NCBI GenBank assembly: GCA_036502085.1
Contig: DASXZD010000098.1
Coordinates: 1 to 64,000 of the forward strand
Length of the DNA: 64,000 nucleotides
Direction of reading: 5' to 3'
From: PALSA-505 sp036502085
GTDB taxonomy: Bacteria; Actinomycetota; Actinomycetes; Streptosporangiales; Streptosporangiaceae
In this document: in pieces, positions 8,124 through 18,009 of the stretch
Numbering within the stretch: position 1 is the first letter of the stretch
Layout of the letters: every line of letters begins with the position of its first letter
Notes under the pieces: model-generated
Databases searched by the model: none
Seen by the model: the letters and a program-made list of their open reading frames with translations, nothing else
Told to the model about the DNA's origin: nothing
Translations under genes and position numbers: made by a program

Positions 8124-10895
8124 TCAGGGGATCAGGCCCAGCTGGCGGGCTCGCGCGACGGCCTCGGTGCGGTTGGCGGCGCCGAGCTTGCCCAGGACGT
8201 GCGTCACGTGCTTCTTCACCGTGTCGAGCGCGACGACCAGGTCGTTCGCGATGCGCTGGTTTGACCTGCCCGCAGCGAGCAGCCGCAGCACTTCCAGCTC
8301 GCGGTCGGTCAGCGGCTCGGCCGGGCCTGGCGTCGGTACAGCGCCTGCCCGGCCGCAGGCGCGCACGAGCGTGGCCAGGTAGCCGGGGTCAATACGGCGG
8401 CCCGGCCGGGCCGCGGACAGCAGCGCGCGCATCGGCGCGCCCTCGTCGGCGAAGACCCGCACGTAGCCCTGCGGGCGGGCCAGCGTGAGCGCCTCGGCCA
8501 GCGCGCCGAGGGCTCTGGCCTGATCGTCGCGGCCGGCCAGCGCCAGCGCCCGCAGCGCCTGGATCTCGATGATGCTGCCGGTCCGGCCCTGACCGGCCGC
8601 GGCGTCGAGCAGCCGCTGCAGCAGCCTGAGCGCCGGGCCGCAATCGTTGCGGGCGATCAGCACCCGGGTCAGCACCAGATAGGCCGGCTCGCGGGGATAA
8701 TCCGGCTCGTCGTCTGGGCTAAGACCAGCAGCCGCTGTCCACTGGGCGGCCGCGCGGACGTCGCCCTGCGCCAGCAGCAGCCGCGCCCGCTGCGACGGCA
8801 CCGGATTGAACAGGGTGACCACCTGCGGGCTCAGCCCGGTCTGCCCGGCCTCGTACATCGCCGCCAGAGCCCCGGCCGCGTCACCCTGCGCATGCCGGAT
8901 CCGGGCCAGCACGGCCAGGCCGGCGGCCAGCGACTGGGTGAAGGTAAGTTGCCGGCACAGCGTGACCCCCCGGGTGGCGTGGTCAACGGCGGCGGTCAGC
9001 TCGTCCCGCTCGTACAGGACCTGGGCCAGGCCCACGTGCGCCGGGCCCGTGATGGCTGCCTGGCTGCTCTGGCCGGCCTCCTGCGCTGGCCGGCAGGTCA
9101 CCAGCGCCGCGTCCAGGTTGCCCTGGGCGTGCTGCACCTGGCCCAGGTCGTAGCGGACGCGCATGGAAAGGAACCCAGGGAAGAACTCATCAGCCGCCTG
9201 CCGCTCGGCGAGCACCTCCGCCAGGCCGCGCTCGGCCGGCCCCAGCCGTCCGCCCAGCCATTCCGTCACCGCCTGGTTCCAGCGCACGAAGGAGCGCATC
9301 AACCAGTCGCCTGAGTCCAGCTGGGCCAGGGCCTGCCGGTTGCAGCCGGTCGCGAGGGCGGCATCTCCGCGCAGCCGCGCGAGCGTTGCGCGCAGGAACG
9401 CGATCCCCGCGGGGACGTTGGCCAGCACGCTCGCCGGGCGCCCGGCCGGGTCCTCGTACGGCTCGTCGCCGCTGACCGCATAGCCACGCTCGGCGTCATG
9501 GAGCAGGGCCTCAAGCGCTTCGGCCTGGAAGCCCATGGCCGCGCCGAAGGCCTGGGCCAGGCACAGCCGCGGCCGGTCGCGTATCGCCTCGGCCGGCAGC
9601 GCCGACAGCCAGCGGCGCAGGGTCACGCCCTCGCTGCGGCCCAGCAGTTCCTCGACGTGCCGCTCGACCAGCCGCGCCGCCCAGGCGGTGTCCCCGGCCG
9701 ATAGCGCGTGCCGCACCGCGTCATCGGCCAGGCCGTGCTCGTCATACCAGGCGGCCGCGGCCCGGTGCAGCACCTGCACCTGGCCGGGCTGCTCAGCCTG
9801 CAGCCGGGCGCGCAGCAGATCGGCGAACAGATGGTGGTAGCGCCACCAGCCGCGCACGTCATCCAGCGGCACCAGGAACAGGCCCGCCCGCTCGATATCG
9901 GCCAGCATCATCTGGCTGCCGGCCCGGCCGGCGACCGCATCACACAACTCCCCCGACAAACGCTCCAGCACCGAGGTCTCCAGCAGGAACGCGCGCACCT
10001 GCTCGGGCTGGCCGTCAAGGACCTCATCGGCCAGGTAGTCCAGTACGAAGCGGTGGCTGCCGCTGAACGCCGCCGCGAACCCGGCCGCATCGGCCTGCCC
10101 CCGCAGCGACAGCCCGGCCAGCTGCAACCCCGCCGCCCACCCCTCGGTGCGGGCTACCAGCGCCGCCACCGCCGTGCCGGGCAGGCCCGGCCCGGCCGCC
10201 TCGCCCAGCAGTGCCGCCGCTTCCTCGGCAGTGAAGCGCAGGTCGGCGGCGCGCAGCTCGGCTATCTGGCCGCGGGCCCGCAGCCGTGCCAGCGGCAGCG
10301 GCGGGTCAGCCCGGCCAGACACCACCACCCGCAGGCCCGTCGGCAGATTCTCCAGCAAGAAGGCCACCGACTCGTGCACCGGCCAGGAGTCAACCAGGTG
10401 GTAGTCATCCAGGACCAGAAGCACCTCATCCGGCCCTGGATCGGCGGCCAGTTCGTTGATCAGGGCCGTCACCAGTCCCTGCGGCGAATGCGGAGGCAGC
10501 GAGCCCACCCGATCGGCCAGTCCCGGCCGGGCGCGGTCGAGAGCGGTCACCGCGTAGCGCCAGAACCGGGCCGGGTCGCTGTCGCCGCCGTCTAGGCCCA
10601 GCCACGCCACCGGCCGTCCGCCACCGCGGGCCCAGTCGGCCAGCAGCGCCGTCTTGCCGAATCCGGCCGGAGCGCACACCAGCACCCGCGCCCGCGCCAG
10701 CCCGTCGTCCAGCGCCGCCACCAGGCGCTGGCGCGGCACGAAACCCGGCTGCGGCCGGGGCACGTGCAGCTTGGTCGCCAGCAGGACATCCGGCCCGGAC
10801 ATCGCGGCCCCGGCTCGGGCCGCCACAGGCTGGTCAGGCGTCGGTCGCCTGCTTCCCTGGCCGGCCGGCTTATCGCGCGGAAGCGTGCCGCTCAC
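8124..10895 (-). CDS. LAL-family (MalT-like) LuxR transcriptional activator
   Basis: 923 residues. An N-terminal STAND-type ATPase has Walker A APAGFGKT around residues 75-82 and Walker B VLLVLDDYHLVD. A long helical TPR-like region (~400-840) follows. A C-terminal LuxR helix-turn-helix ends the protein (LTDRELEVLRLLAAGRSNQRIANDLVVALDTVKKHV...). Such large ATP-dependent activators respond to inducers and often govern sugar or antibiotic genes. The GTG at 10895 overlaps the methyltransferase stop (GTGA), suggesting coupling. The ATG at 10802, just before the conserved LLATKLHVPRP segment, is an equally reasonable start. Its targets cannot be read from the sequence. Confidence 0.9.
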   Translation of the reverse strand: MSGTLPRDKPAGQGSRRPTPDQPVAARAGAAMSGPDVLLATKLHVPRPQPGFVPRQRLVAALDDGLARARVLVCAPAGFGKTALLADWARGGGRPVAWLGLDGGDSDPARFWRYAVTALDRARPGLADRVGSLPPHSPQGLVTALINELAADPGPDEVLLVLDDYHLVDSWPVHESVAFLLENLPTGLRVVVSGRADPPLPLARLRARGQIAELRAADLRFTAEEAAALLGEAAGPGLPGTAVAALVARTEGWAAGLQLAGLSLRGQADAAGFAAAFSGSHRFVLDYLADEVLDGQPEQVRAFLLETSVLERLSGELCDAVAGRAGSQMMLADIERAGLFLVPLDDVRGWWRYHHLFADLLRARLQAEQPGQVQVLHRAAAAWYDEHGLADDAVRHALSAGDTAWAARLVERHVEELLGRSEGVTLRRWLSALPAEAIRDRPRLCLAQAFGAAMGFQAEALEALLHDAERGYAVSGDEPYEDPAGRPASVLANVPAGIAFLRATLARLRGDAALATGCNRQALAQLDSGDWLMRSFVRWNQAVTEWLGGRLGPAERGLAEVLAERQAADEFFPGFLSMRVRYDLGQVQHAQGNLDAALVTCRPAQEAGQSSQAAITGPAHVGLAQVLYERDELTAAVDHATRGVTLCRQLTFTQSLAAGLAVLARIRHAQGDAAGALAAMYEAGQTGLSPQVVTLFNPVPSQRARLLLAQGDVRAAAQWTAAAGLSPDDEPDYPREPAYLVLTRVLIARNDCGPALRLLQRLLDAAAGQGRTGSIIEIQALRALALAGRDDQARALGALAEALTLARPQGYVRVFADEGAPMRALLSAARPGRRIDPGYLATLVRACGRAGAVPTPGPAEPLTDRELEVLRLLAAGRSNQRIANDLVVALDTVKKHVTHVLGKLGAANRTEAVARARQLGLIP

Positions 10896-11548
10896 GCTGC
10901 GGGACTCGCGGGCTTGACCGCGTGGATGCGCTCCACCGAGCCGGCCTTCAGCCGTTCGGCTTCGACGACCTGGAATCCGGCGGCCTGGACCAGGGGCAGC
11001 TGCCGTCGGGTGAAGTGCTCGCCGGCGGCGCCGATCGTGATGCGTTCGAGGAGCCACTGAGCGGCGTAGACCGGCGGCCAGGTGCTGCCGATGTGATCGA
11101 GCAGCAGCAGCCGGCCGCCGGGGACCAGGACGCGCTTCATCTCGGCGATCGCCGCGGCGGGGCTGGGGATCGTGCACAGGGACAGCGCGCACACCACCGT
11201 GTCGAACGTCCCGTCGCCGTAGGGCAGGTGCTCGGCGTCGCCCTCCTGCAGGCCGGCCTCGCGGCCGAGGTCAGCCGCGCGCTGGCGGGCGATGGCGAGC
11301 ATCGCGGGGCTCAGCTCGATGCCGGTGACGATCGCGTCGGCCGGGTAGTGGGGCAGGTTACGGCCGGTGCCGATGGCAACCTCCAGCACCCGGCCGTGCG
11401 CTCGCTGACCGAGCCATTCCCGGCCGCCGCCAAACCAGGTCTTCTCGAAGAAGGCGATCTGCCTGTCGTAGCCGGGTGCGGTCTTGTCCCACACCTGCTT
11501 TTGCCGGGCCGCCGGAGTCGGGCCGCCTGATACAGCTCGTTCATCCAT
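10892..11548 (-). CDS. class I SAM-dependent methyltransferase
   Basis: 218 residues of the Methyltransf_11/25 fold. Motif I is VLEVAIGTGRN, the acidic end of strand 2 is in TGIELSPAML, motif III is GTFDTVVCALSLCTIP, and RVLVPGGRLLLLDHIG forms the fourth strand. A long C-terminal cap follows. It resembles UbiE/phospholipid N-methyltransferase-like enzymes. The ATG at 11548 is preferred for its GGGAG five bases upstream. It overlaps the LAL regulator by four bases and is transcribed first, so the pair is an operon. Substrate unknown. Confidence 0.85.
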   Translation of the reverse strand: MDERAVSGGPTPAARQKQVWDKTAPGYDRQIAFFEKTWFGGGREWLGQRAHGRVLEVAIGTGRNLPHYPADAIVTGIELSPAMLAIARQRAADLGREAGLQEGDAEHLPYGDGTFDTVVCALSLCTIPSPAAAIAEMKRVLVPGGRLLLLDHIGSTWPPVYAAQWLLERITIGAAGEHFTRRQLPLVQAAGFQVVEAERLKAGSVERIHAVKPASPAA

Positions 11549-11696
11549 GTCCACTCCCAAGTATGCACATGCCCGGGATGGGTTTCGGTTATGAAGGCCC
11601 AGGCCGACATGCCGGATATGGCGGTGAGGTCGCTGGCCTGCCCGTCAGCGCGTGACCGGCGACCTCACCGCCGGCGGAACCTGAATATTTGCGGGG

Positions 11697-12433
11697 TAAG
11701 AGACCAAGCGCGGCACGCCGACGATGGGCGGTGCGGTCATCGTCGTCGCGGCCACTGATCGGCTATGTAGCCGGGCATGTGGCCACCGCCGATCCGGTCA
11801 CGGCGTCAGGCATCCTGGTGCTGCTGATGATGGCGGGCCTGGGCCTGGTCGGGTTAGTCGACGACTTCCTCAAGATCTTCCGGCAGACCAGCCTCGGGCT
11901 GCGCAGCCGCGCCAAGATGGCCGGCCAGCTGGTCGTCGCGGCCGTGTTCGCGGTGGAGGCGTTGCAGCATCGTGACGGTTTCAACCTGACGCCCGCTGAC
12001 GCGCACCTGTCGTTCCTGCGGGATTTCGGCCCGGCCATCGGCACGCTGCCGTTCGTGATCTGGGCGGTCTTCATGGTGGTCGGCGCCTCCAACGCGGTCA
12101 ACCTCACCGACGGCCTCGACGGCCTGGCCTCCGGGGCCACGATCGTGGTGCTGGCCGCGTACGTGCTGATCGGGATCTGGGAGGAGCGCAACGACTGCAC
12201 GGACATCATCTCGCCGCAGTGCTACCAGGTGCGCGATCCGCTCGACCTGGCGGTCGTGGCTTCCGCCGTGCTCGGCGGTTGCATCGGGTACCTGTGGTGG
12301 AACGCGCCGCCCGCCAAGATCATCATGGGCGATACCGGGTCGGACGATCGTGGTCAGGTTCTGGCTGATCTCCGGCCTGTGCGTGGCAATCGGTCTCGGC
12401 ATCTTCTATGCCGCCTGGCTGCACCCGGCGTGA
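11697..12433 (+). pseudogene. mraY-like phospho-MurNAc-pentapeptide transferase, broken
   Basis: A decayed MraY. The N-terminal piece GTPTMGGAVIV (from 11712) is cut off upstream by TAA at 11697. The frame shifts near 11750 into LIGYVAGHV, then runs through the DD motif LVDDFLKI, NAVNLTDGLDGLA and IIMGDTGS. At ~12342 about 90 codons are lost and the frame shifts again into the last helix (TIVVRFWLISGLCVAIGLGIF), ending TGA 12431-12433. The first transmembrane helices are also missing. The real mraY should sit in the dcw cluster. This copy may come from a duplicated or acquired cell-wall gene. Confidence 0.85.
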
Positions 12434-12609
12434 TCGACCTGAGGATCACCCGGGCCGGGTGGTCGCGGGTCCGGGAGCGCTTCGGCACCGATCCGGCCGT
12501 CCGGCGTGATCCGGCCCGGCGTGACTGGATCGAGCTCCGCCTGGATTCGGCGGCAGATCTTCACCGCCTCGACGGGCTGCTGGCAGCCGCGGTAGCCGCC
12601 AACGCATGA
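12430..12609 (+). CDS. small hypothetical protein
   Basis: A 59-residue frame whose GTG overlaps the stop of the mraY remnant (GTGA). It contains charged segments (RVRERFGTDPAVRRD) and a C-terminal WIELRLDSAADLHRLDGLLAAAVAANA that looks like a strand plus helix, possibly the end of a larger family. No family was recognised. It may be a real coupled gene or simply an open frame left by the decayed gene before it. Confidence 0.35.
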   Translation: MIDLRITRAGWSRVRERFGTDPAVRRDPARRDWIELRLDSAADLHRLDGLLAAAVAANA

Positions 12610-12680
12610 ACCACACCGGCGCGCGGCGGGCCGGCCGGCAGAGAACTGGGGAAACGACTCCCCGTTCGGGAAAACTCGTG

Positions 12681-12699
12681 GATCTCGCGGCCCGAGATC
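12681..12699. terminator. hairpin between convergent genes
   Basis: GATCTCG (12681-12687) pairs with CGAGATC (12693-12699) around a 5-base loop CGGCC. It lies in the 100-base gap between the mraY remnant side (+) and the ABC transporter operon end (-). There is no T-tract, as often in actinomycetes, so it could serve either strand. Nothing else was recognised in 12610-12712. Confidence 0.5.
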
Positions 12700-12712
12700 T
12701 AGCGGTCGCGAG

Positions 12713-14473
12713 CTACGAGACGGCACCCGCCTCGCCCGCCGGGGCAAGCGGTTCCGGATCCGGCTCGGTCTCGCGGGCGAGCGCGGCCGAGGTGAGCAGC
12801 TCGATCGTGTAGTCGTGCTGCGGGCTGGCGAAGACCGCCTCCGACGGACCCTCCTCGACGATGTTGCCCTTGTACATGACCATGACGCGGTCCGCGATGG
12901 ACTGGACCACGGCCAGGTCGTGGCTGATCAGCAGGATGGCCATGCCGCGGGCGATGCGGATCCGGGTCAGCAGGTCGATGAGCTGGCGCTGGACGATCAC
13001 GTCGCTGGACGCCAGCGGCTCGTCCAGCACCAGCACCCGCGGCTCGAGCGACAGCGCACGGGCCAGCGCCACGCGCTGCACCTGGCCGCCGGACAGCGTG
13101 CGGATCTTGCGGGAGCTCAGCGCGGGGTCGAGGGTGACCTCCTGGAGCGCGCGGGCGACCGACCAGCCATTCGGGGTCGCGACGCGCTCGCCGCGCAGCC
13201 GCAGCGGCTCGGTCACGACTTGCTCCACCGTCCAGCGGGGGTTGAACGCGCCCCGGCTGTCCTGGGCCATCAGGTGGATCTCGCGGCGGAACCGGCGCAG
13301 CCGGCTGCCGTCCATCGCGCCGGTCTCCTGCCCGGCCACCCGGATGACCCCGCCGGAGCGGGCCACCAGGCCGAGCATAGCCAGCGCAGTGCTGGTCTTG
13401 CCGCTGCCCGACTCCCCCACCAGCGCCAGGCATTCGCCCGGCGCGATGTGGTAGGAGACGCCTGCCACCGCGTCCACCGTCGCGCCGGCCCTGGTCACGT
13501 ACCGCACCGCCAGGTCGCCGACCTCGAGCACCGGGCCGGCCGGCGGCGCTGGGGCGTCTTGCACGGCGGCCGCGGCTCCGTTGTGCCGCGCGAGGGTGGC
13601 GACGGGAGGGAGCGTCTCCAGCAGCCCCGGCTGCTCGCCGGACAGGCCGCTGGCGGCCAGCAGCCTCGAGGTGTACTCGGCCGTCGGCGCGGACAGGATC
13701 GCTTCGGTGCTGCCGTGCTCGACGACCTGGGCGGAGTGCATGACCATGATCTCGTCGGCCAGGTAGGACACGACGCGCAGGTCGTGCGACACGACGAGCA
13801 GCGACATGTTGCGCTCGCGCTGCTGCTCGCGCAGCAGCCGGAGCACCTGAGCCTGGATCGTGACGTCGAGGCCGGTCGTCGCCTCGTCGGCGATCAGCAG
13901 CCGCGGGCTGGCCGACAGGGCGATCGCGAGTACCACCCGCTGGCGCATCCCGCCGGACAGCTGGAGAGGGTAGGCGGCAAGCACCCGGCCGACGTCCGGC
14001 AGGCCCAGCTTCTCCAGCAACTCGGCGGCTTGCTGCAGCGCGACGGCGCGACTGAGGCCGAGGTTGAGAACCAGGTGCTCGGTCAGCTGCTTTCCGCAGG
14101 TCATCAGCGGATTGAGACCGGTGCCCGACTCCTGCAGCACCAGGCCCACAGTGGTGCCGAGGAACTTGCGGCGCTGGCTGGACCGCATTGCGGCCGGCTC
14201 CTGCCCGGTCACCAGGATGCGCCCGGCGCGCCGCTCGCCCGGCCGGGGCGGCAGGCCGGCCAGGTAACGGCAGAGCGCCGATTTGCCCGAGCCGGACTGG
14301 CCGACGATGCCAAGGCAGCGTCCTTCGGCCAGCGACAGCGAGACGTCGTTCACCGCGACGACCGGGGCGGGGTGGCCGGCGAACTGGACGGTGATCCCGG
14401 TCGCGCTGAGCACCTCCCGCGCGTCTGGTGCTTCCAGCGTCGCTGCTGCGAGCCGGGGGCCTGGCCGCCTCAT
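12713..14473 (-). CDS. peptide ABC transporter, fused double ATP-binding protein (DppD-DppF type)
   Basis: 586 residues with two complete ABC cassettes. The first has Walker A GQSGSGKSA, signature LSGGMRQRV and Walker B LLIADEATTGLD. The second has GESGSGKTS, LSGGQVQRVALARAL and VLVLDEPLASSD. It energises import through the two permeases encoded upstream. Each single cassette is normally ~300-330 residues, so this is a natural D-F fusion. The ATG overlaps the permease stop by four bases (ATGA), the last gene of a four-gene operon. Confidence 0.93.
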   Translation of the reverse strand: MRRPGPRLAAATLEAPDAREVLSATGITVQFAGHPAPVVAVNDVSLSLAEGRCLGIVGQSGSGKSALCRYLAGLPPRPGERRAGRILVTGQEPAAMRSSQRRKFLGTTVGLVLQESGTGLNPLMTCGKQLTEHLVLNLGLSRAVALQQAAELLEKLGLPDVGRVLAAYPLQLSGGMRQRVVLAIALSASPRLLIADEATTGLDVTIQAQVLRLLREQQRERNMSLLVVSHDLRVVSYLADEIMVMHSAQVVEHGSTEAILSAPTAEYTSRLLAASGLSGEQPGLLETLPPVATLARHNGAAAAVQDAPAPPAGPVLEVGDLAVRYVTRAGATVDAVAGVSYHIAPGECLALVGESGSGKTSTALAMLGLVARSGGVIRVAGQETGAMDGSRLRRFRREIHLMAQDSRGAFNPRWTVEQVVTEPLRLRGERVATPNGWSVARALQEVTLDPALSSRKIRTLSGGQVQRVALARALSLEPRVLVLDEPLASSDVIVQRQLIDLLTRIRIARGMAILLISHDLAVVQSIADRVMVMYKGNIVEEGPSEAVFASPQHDYTIELLTSAALARETEPDPEPLAPAGEAGAVS

Positions 14474-15336
14474 GAGTTCGCCCGCCTGGCCGCCTCGCCG
14501 ATGGCCAGCAGCGAGGCCACGGTCGCGGCGAGCGCGATGCCTGGCGCGATGATCAGCAACGGACTCTGGTAGATGTAGCTCTCGCCGGTCGCCATCATCG
14601 TTCCCCAGCTTGCTATCGGTGGCTGAAATCCGAAGCCGAGGAAGCTGAGCGTCCCCTCGGTCACCAGCGCATCGCCGGCTACGTACGGAAGCAGCGGCCA
14701 GATCGTCGCGATCACCATCGGCAGCAGGTGCCGGAAGAAGATGTGCCGCCGCGGGGCGCCGATCGCGATCAGGCTGTTCATCCGGGGCGAGCCGTAGAAG
14801 TCGATGATGCGCAGCGCGATGATCGGCGTCATGAACGGCCAGGAGAACGCGCCGATCAGCGTGCCCATGATGAGCGCGCCGATCACGCCGGCGCCCGCGC
14901 TGTAGCCGAAGGCGAAGATGCCGTAGGCCACGATCAGCGCAAACTGGGCCGGGAAGGCGTTGAAGCTCTCGTTGATCCGCTGCGCGGACCGGGCCAGCAG
15001 CTTGTTCTTGTTGGCTTCCACCGCGGCGACCGCGATGGCCAGCGCGGCACCGACCAGCGCTGAGACGATGGCCACCAGGAGCGACAGCCGCCCGCCGTAC
15101 AGGACGCGGGTCAGCATGTCCCGGCCGACGTCGTCGGTGCCGAGCAGGTGATGCAGCGAGACCGGCAGGAACGCGCTCTGCACCGAGATCGCGTTCACGC
15201 CGTAGGGCGACAGCGGGGCGAGCACGGCCGCCGCGACGATGATGGCCAGCCAGATGGCCCCGGCCTTGGCCGCGAACTGGGGCTTGGTCCCGCCGACGGA
15301 GATCAGCTCGCCGGTCAGCGCGGAGGGCTGGGTCAT
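14470..15336 (-). CDS. peptide ABC transporter permease (DppC type)
   Basis: 288 residues with an N-terminal cytoplasmic tail, one helix (GAIWLAIIVAAAVLAPL), the periplasmic segment LHHLLGTDDVGRDMLTRVLYGGRLSL typical of DppC, and further helices. The EAA-like loop is in MNSLIAIGAPRRHIFFRHLLP. It pairs with the DppB-type permease to form the membrane channel. The spacing is one base from the preceding gene and a four-base overlap with the following one. Confidence 0.93.
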   Translation of the reverse strand: MTQPSALTGELISVGGTKPQFAAKAGAIWLAIIVAAAVLAPLSPYGVNAISVQSAFLPVSLHHLLGTDDVGRDMLTRVLYGGRLSLLVAIVSALVGAALAIAVAAVEANKNKLLARSAQRINESFNAFPAQFALIVAYGIFAFGYSAGAGVIGALIMGTLIGAFSWPFMTPIIALRIIDFYGSPRMNSLIAIGAPRRHIFFRHLLPMVIATIWPLLPYVAGDALVTEGTLSFLGFGFQPPIASWGTMMATGESYIYQSPLLIIAPGIALAATVASLLAIGEAARRANS

Positions 15337-15337
15337 C

Positions 15338-16417
15338 TCACTGCCCGCCCGTCCTGGCGCTGAGCACCTCGCGCCTGCCGGTCCCGATCCAGTCCGCCAG
15401 CAGCCTGGACAGCCGCATGGACACGATCGCGATCGCCCCGCTGATCACCGTGATGGCCAGCACGACGGGATAGTCCTGGCGGGCCGAGGAGGACGCGAGC
15501 AGCTGACCCAGGCCGGGCCAGGAGAATATCTCCTCCACCGCCACCAGGCCGGTCAGGATCGACGGCAAGTCCGCGCCCATCAGCCCGAGCAGCGGGCCGA
15601 TGATGTTCTTGCCGACGTGCATGTTGACTACCCGCATCTCGGACAGCCCCTTGGCCCGCGCGACGTGCACGTAGTCGTCCTGCAGGGCGTCCACGGCCAG
15701 GTCTCGCACCACCCTGATGTAGTAGGAGGTGACCACGGTGGCGCCGACGAACGTAGGCAGGATCAGGTGGCTGAACAGGTCGCCGAGGGCGATGCCGGAC
15801 GACTGGTAGCTCTCGCTGCCGGCGATCGGCAGGATCGGCCCGGACGGGCCGCCGGTCTTGACCAGCACGTAGATGATCAGCACGCCGATCCAGAACGCCG
15901 GTATCCCCTGCGCCACGCCGGTGACCGACAGCACCAGGCGGTCCACCCAGCCGCCCTCGTGCTTGGCCAGCCACAGGCCGAGCACCCAGGCGATCGCGAC
16001 CGACACCGACGCGATCGCGACGAACAGCTCCACGCTCGGCAGGATCCTGGCCTGGATCAGCTGGGCGACCGGCGAGCCGCTCACCAGCGAGTAGCCGAAG
16101 TGCCCCTGGAGGCTGGAGCGCAGCCAGGCCCAGAACTGGAGGTAGGCCGGCTTGTTCAGCAGGAACTCATGGGTCAGGAGCTGGATCTGCTGGTGGCTGG
16201 CCTTGCCGTGCGATCCGCCGAGCGCGGCCAGCGGGCCGCCGGGCACCAGCTGCATCAGGCCGAACGTCGCCACGCAGATGATCAGCAGCGTCATGGCCAC
16301 CGACAGCGTGGCCATGACGAACTGTCGCACCCGCACGGCCCAGGCGACCCCCGCCCGGCGGTCGGCCGGGCGGCCGGCGCTGCTGTCGGCAGGCGCCTCC
16401 GCTACCTGAGATACCAC
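15338..16417 (-). CDS. peptide ABC transporter permease (DppB type)
   Basis: About 359 residues. It has the first helix (VMATLSVAMTLLIICVATFGLMQLVPGGPL), a periplasmic loop, and five more helices with the conserved VHVARAKGLSEMRVVNMHVGKNIIGPLL coupling loop. The start is uncertain. GTG at 16417 gives a 16-base overlap with the substrate-binding protein gene and a ~40-residue hydrophilic lead; the family usually begins near the VRQFVMATL segment, so a later GTG may be used. Confidence 0.9.
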   Translation of the reverse strand: MVSQVAEAPADSSAGRPADRRAGVAWAVRVRQFVMATLSVAMTLLIICVATFGLMQLVPGGPLAALGGSHGKASHQQIQLLTHEFLLNKPAYLQFWAWLRSSLQGHFGYSLVSGSPVAQLIQARILPSVELFVAIASVSVAIAWVLGLWLAKHEGGWVDRLVLSVTGVAQGIPAFWIGVLIIYVLVKTGGPSGPILPIAGSESYQSSGIALGDLFSHLILPTFVGATVVTSYYIRVVRDLAVDALQDDYVHVARAKGLSEMRVVNMHVGKNIIGPLLGLMGADLPSILTGLVAVEEIFSWPGLGQLLASSSARQDYPVVLAITVISGAIAIVSMRLSRLLADWIGTGRREVLSARTGGQ

Positions 16418-18009
16418 TGGGCCACATCCCAGGTCATCGGGCTGTTGGGGTTGGGCTGCCAGCCGTGCAGCGCGGCTGAGTACACGTCCGGGTAGGGGTA
16501 GGTGGCCAGGAAGACGGCCGGCATGTCGCGCTGCCAGATCGCGTTGGCGGCCAGCAGGGCCTGGTCCCGCTTCGCGTTGTCGGGCTGCACCTGGGCCTTC
16601 TTGATGGCGGCGTCGAACTGCGGGCTTTCGTACCGGTCCACGTTCCAGCCCGAATCCCAGGTGCCGTCCGAGGCAGGCTTGCTGTCGGTCAGGTAGTAGC
16701 GCTCCATGTAGCCAATGGGGTCGCCGACGAAGCCGTCGTCGCGCAGCGCGAGGTTGTACTGGCCCTTGAGAATCCGGGTGTCCTCGTCGCTGGAGACTGT
16801 GATGCTGATGCCGATGCCGACGGCCGCGAGCTCGGACTGAACGTACTGGCCGAGCGCGGCGTAGCCGGATGACTGGGACGGGATGAGCAGGTTGAGCTTG
16901 AGCGGCTGGCCGTCCTTTACCCGCGGCTGGCCCTTGGCGCCCTGGATCCAGCCCGCCTGCGTCAGCAGCTTGCCGGCCGCCGCCGGGTCGTAGGTGCCGG
17001 TCGGCGCATTGCCGATGCTGAACAGGTTGGAGTAGATGGGCGTGCTCTCGCCGTCGAATATGTACTTGACGATCGAGGCCCGGTTGAGCGCCAGGGACAT
17101 GGCCTGGCGCACCCGCACGTCCGACGTGATGGGCTGCGTGTTGTTGATCTCCATCCGGCTGGCCCACAGGTTGTTCGCGACCACGGTGGCGCCGCTGGCG
17201 CGAAGCTGCTTCACGCTGTGGTAGTCAATGCTCCACAATGCCTGCGCCTGATTGCTCTGCAGCATTTCGTTGTCGACGAATGCCGACGGGACTTCCGGGA
17301 AGATGATCTTGTCGAGATAGGGCCCGGGCCCGGCGTAGTACCGGTTCTTCGCGAGCGTCACAGCTTCGCCGCGCCGCCAGCTCGACAGGATAAACGGGCC
17401 GGTTCCGACGGGCTTCGATGTGCATCTCAGGTCGGACAGATCCTGCGGGCCCGAAGTACCGCAGGCGTCTTTGGAGAAAATTCCCTGCGTGCCGCCGTCC
17501 GGTGCCATCCCGGAGAACTGATCGAGATAGGCGGGGTCGAACTTCGAATAGGTCAGCCGGACGCTGTAGGCGGTGGGCGCCGTGACGCTGGTGATGAGAT
17601 TCCAGCCGAGCCCGGAGACCCCCAGGCCGGTGATGAGAAGCTTGGCCGTGTAAACGACGTCAGCCGAGGTAAACGGCGTGCCGTCCGACCACCGGATGCC
17701 CTTCTTAAGGGTCCAGGTGACGACCTTTCCGTTGGCCGACACATTAGGCAGCGCGGCGGCCAGTACCGGGACATATTTACCGGTCGGCGAAAGGTCAACC
17801 AGATCTTGGTATATGGTTTTCGTGATCAGGTTTGTTTCGTTAGTCTGCTCAAGGTACGGATTCAGGTTCTCCGGATCCTCGACGATCGGCAGCGTAACGG
17901 TTCCGCCGCGCGCTGGCCCTTGCGCGCCCGATCCCCCGGAGCTGCAACTGGCCGCGAGCGGAACCAGCAGGATCAGGGGAAGGATTCGTGACACCAGCCT
18001 AATATGCAC
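16402..18009 (-). CDS. ABC transporter substrate-binding lipoprotein, family 5
   Basis: 535 residues with a lipoprotein signal peptide ending in the lipobox LAASC (Cys22). A full SBP_bac_5 fold follows (GGTVTLPIVEDPENLNPY..., WTLKKGIRWSDGTPFTSADVVYT, PVGTGPFILSSW, VRVRQAMSLALNRASIV). It should bind peptides or nickel-like chelates on the cell surface. GTG 18009 is chosen for the GGAG six bases upstream. The gene is first in the operon with two permeases and a fused ATPase. No link to the aminoglycoside cluster is proven, although adjacent transporters often belong to clusters. Confidence 0.92.
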   Translation of the reverse strand: MHIRLVSRILPLILLVPLAASCSSGGSGAQGPARGGTVTLPIVEDPENLNPYLEQTNETNLITKTIYQDLVDLSPTGKYVPVLAAALPNVSANGKVVTWTLKKGIRWSDGTPFTSADVVYTAKLLITGLGVSGLGWNLITSVTAPTAYSVRLTYSKFDPAYLDQFSGMAPDGGTQGIFSKDACGTSGPQDLSDLRCTSKPVGTGPFILSSWRRGEAVTLAKNRYYAGPGPYLDKIIFPEVPSAFVDNEMLQSNQAQALWSIDYHSVKQLRASGATVVANNLWASRMEINNTQPITSDVRVRQAMSLALNRASIVKYIFDGESTPIYSNLFSIGNAPTGTYDPAAAGKLLTQAGWIQGAKGQPRVKDGQPLKLNLLIPSQSSGYAALGQYVQSELAAVGIGISITVSSDEDTRILKGQYNLALRDDGFVGDPIGYMERYYLTDSKPASDGTWDSGWNVDRYESPQFDAAIKKAQVQPDNAKRDQALLAANAIWQRDMPAVFLATYPYPDVYSAALHGWQPNPNSPMTWDVAQWYLR

